Source: an uncultured Chitinophagaceae bacterium (GTDB lineage: Bacteria > Bacteroidota > Bacteroidia > Chitinophagales > Chitinophagaceae). Taken from it: a stretch of 7,080 bases of DNA. The DNA is taken from the NCBI GenBank assembly GCA_946479005.1, contig CAMLEM010000086.1, forward strand, positions 1-7,080. Direction: 5' to 3'. Position numbers and translations under genes: made by a program. Below are positions 5,697 to 7,080 of the stretch, one piece after another; position 1 is the first letter of the stretch, and each line of letters begins with the position of its first letter. The notes below the pieces were generated by a model. The model was not told the DNA's origin and did no database searches. It saw only the letters and a program-made list of their open reading frames with translations.

Positions 5697-6875
5697 ATGG
5701 ATAAGATCATTTTCACCGAGGAATTTTGCCAGCCGGAGAACCTGCATCCCTTCACGCTCACCCGGCAGCTGCAGGATATCCGCGTGGGGATATTCACCAT
5801 TCGCGAGAAATGGGAAATGCAGATGAAGCTTCCTTCTTTCGACAAGAAGGAAGATGATTACAAGGATCTCAGCCGCTCCGTGAATATTGATGAAGCCGTA
5901 GGCGATGGGTATTGCTACCTGATCCACGGAAACCTGTTACCGTCCAGGGCCCTCTTAAAGGCGATCGCTAAACTGGATGACGGCGATTTTGTAGCCGGAC
6001 TCGATGGCAACCCGCTCGTATATAAATTCAGTGCGGGCAATGTGATAGACCGCCACCGGATCCGGGTGGGCAAGGCTGTCGACCTGAAGGAAGAAGTTGA
6101 AACCATCCGTTTCCCCTGGGACATCATTCGGCTGAATGATTCGGCGATCCGCCAGGACTTCGCAGTTCTGACAAAAAAGAAGCGCTCAAGACCGGTGTCC
6201 TCCACCAACCAGGTCTCGGGAGCTTCCAATATTTTCATCGCCAAGGGCGCCCGGATGGAGCATTGCATCATCAACGCGCGCAGCGGACCAGTTTACATTG
6301 CCAAAGGAGCGGAAGTGATGGAGGGTTCCCTGCTCAGAGGTCCCCTTGCAATTGGAGAAAATGCAGTGGTAAAAATGGGAACGCAGATCTATCCTTCCAC
6401 CTCGGTCGGGCCGGGCTGTATAGTAGGGGGCGAGATCAAGAACTCGGTGATCTTCGGGCACTCCAACAAAGCCCACGATGGGTATCTCGGTGATTCCGTG
6501 ATCGGGGAATGGTGCAACCTCGGGGCAGGGACCACCAATTCAAACCTTAAGAATAATGCGAGTGAGGTAAAGGTCTGGACGCAACAGGGTGAAAGGGTGG
6601 CCGGGCTTAAATGCGGGGTGATGATGGGAGATTATTCCCGCACCGTGATCAACACATCGATAAACACGGGAACCGTGGTGGGAGTTTGCTGTCACGTCCA
6701 GGGAGCAGGACTAACGCCGAGGTATATCCCAAATTTTTCCTGGGGCAGCGAGGGAGTTACCCGTTACGAGTTTGAAAAAGCCCTCAGGGATATTACGGCC
6801 TGGAAAAAATTAAAAGGCAGGGAACTGGATAATGAGGAGTTGAGCATCCTGAAATATATCTTTGACCGATATTAG
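5697..6875 (+). CDS. GlmU-like protein: putative sugar nucleotidyltransferase with left-handed beta-helix acetyltransferase domain
   Basis: I choose ATG 5697 (392 residues): the protein then starts MDKIIFTEEF, as Bacteroidota homologues do. The open frame runs back to a TTG at 5610, but those extra 29 residues look non-coding and would cover the divergent promoter region. Residues about 1-160 form an atypical nucleotidyltransferase domain (HPFTLTRQLQDIRVGIFTIREKWE in residues 17-40; IHGNLLPS at 76-83). It lacks the usual LAAGxGTRM glycine-rich signature. Residues about 175-345 are hexapeptide repeats of a left-handed beta-helix, with KAHDGYLGDSVIG at 258-270 and NLGAGTTNSN at 274-283. His260 aligns with the catalytic acetyltransferase histidine of GlmU (GHxxYLGD). 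This fits the family named for alternative Bacteroidota GlmU, proposed to make UDP-GlcNAc from GlcN-1-P for peptidoglycan and other envelope glycans. The activity is inferred. tpiA follows after 14 nt. Confidence 0.85.
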   Translation: MDKIIFTEEFCQPENLHPFTLTRQLQDIRVGIFTIREKWEMQMKLPSFDKKEDDYKDLSRSVNIDEAVGDGYCYLIHGNLLPSRALLKAIAKLDDGDFVAGLDGNPLVYKFSAGNVIDRHRIRVGKAVDLKEEVETIRFPWDIIRLNDSAIRQDFAVLTKKKRSRPVSSTNQVSGASNIFIAKGARMEHCIINARSGPVYIAKGAEVMEGSLLRGPLAIGENAVVKMGTQIYPSTSVGPGCIVGGEIKNSVIFGHSNKAHDGYLGDSVIGEWCNLGAGTTNSNLKNNASEVKVWTQQGERVAGLKCGVMMGDYSRTVINTSINTGTVVGVCCHVQGAGLTPRYIPNFSWGSEGVTRYEFEKALRDITAWKKLKGRELDNEELSILKYIFDRY

Positions 6876-6889
6876 AAACCCCCGAATCA

Positions 6890-7080
6890 ATGAGAAAACA
6901 AATTGCTGCTGCCAACTGGAAGATGAATATGACCTTTCAGGCAGGAGAAAAATTACTCGATGAGATCCTGGATGCCAATATTCACCTCGCGCCGCATCAG
7001 AAGGTGATCTTCGCGGTTCCTTTTCCTTACCTGCTGATGGCGAGAAGTGAAGTGGCGGATTCCATCAACTACAATGTCGC
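6890..7080 (+). CDS. tpiA: Triosephosphate isomerase, 3' end missing
   Basis: The first 63 residues and two bases of the next codon are visible before the right edge. The start MRKQIAAANWKMN is the classic TIM amino terminus, with active-site Asn9 and Lys11 (the NWK motif). FAVPFPYL fits the second beta-strand region. The enzyme interconverts dihydroxyacetone phosphate and glyceraldehyde 3-phosphate in glycolysis and gluconeogenesis, in the cytosol, as a dimer of TIM barrels. Most homologues have Gly before the active-site Asn; here it is Ala8. The gene starts 14 nt after the GlmU-like stop with no promoter or terminator between, so the two are probably co-transcribed. No Shine-Dalgarno sequence is seen. 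Confidence 0.95.
   Translation, partial: MRKQIAAANWKMNMTFQAGEKLLDEILDANIHLAPHQKVIFAVPFPYLLMARSEVADSINYNV

Noticed and set aside
1..7080. Novel defence, mobile or biosynthetic system
   Set aside because: Every substantial gene belongs to a known family, and there is no transposase, toxin-antitoxin pair, CRISPR array, reverse transcriptase or unexplained gene cluster.

Overview
The window looks like chromosomal DNA from a Bacteroidota species, most likely in or near the Chitinophagaceae; that lineage call is an inference. The evidence is: two outer-membrane beta-barrel proteins of the OMP_b-brl_3 type; a Bacteroidota-style promoter (TTTG, 19 nt, TACCTTTG) ahead of the L31 gene; no clear Shine-Dalgarno sequences before start codons; a type B (cysteine-free) ribosomal protein L31; and the alternative GlmU-like protein typical of this phylum. 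No mobile element, CRISPR array, tRNA or rRNA is visible.

Layout: (1) 1-1709 (+), the C-terminal 568 residues of an outer-membrane barrel protein cut by the left edge, followed by a strong intrinsic terminator. (2) 1895-4357 (+), a complete 820-residue paralogue with signal peptide, carboxypeptidase-D-regulatory-like domain, plug and barrel, preceded by a possible promoter overlapping an inverted repeat and followed by its own terminator. (3) 4471-4725 (-), ribosomal protein L31 type B, convergent with the barrel gene. (4) 4832-5106, a non-coding stretch with an 11-bp perfect inverted repeat, a hairpin and a 13-bp direct repeat. (5) 5107-5598 (-), a YajQ-family nucleotide-binding protein. (6) 5697-6875 (+), a GlmU-like sugar nucleotidyltransferase/left-handed beta-helix acetyltransferase, divergent from yajQ. 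(7) 6890-7080 (+), the start of triosephosphate isomerase, cut by the right edge.

The left half is an accessory surface-protein pair, probably from an old tandem duplication, with each copy separately terminated. The right half is housekeeping: translation (L31), a YajQ-family protein, amino-sugar nucleotide synthesis for the cell envelope (GlmU-like) and glycolysis (TpiA), the last two probably co-transcribed. I see no convincing novel multi-gene system. The points most worth a second look are the shared C-terminal tails of the two barrel proteins, the structured non-coding region between rpmE2 and yajQ, and the atypical GlmU-like protein that keeps an acetyltransferase-type histidine but lacks the usual pyrophosphorylase signature.
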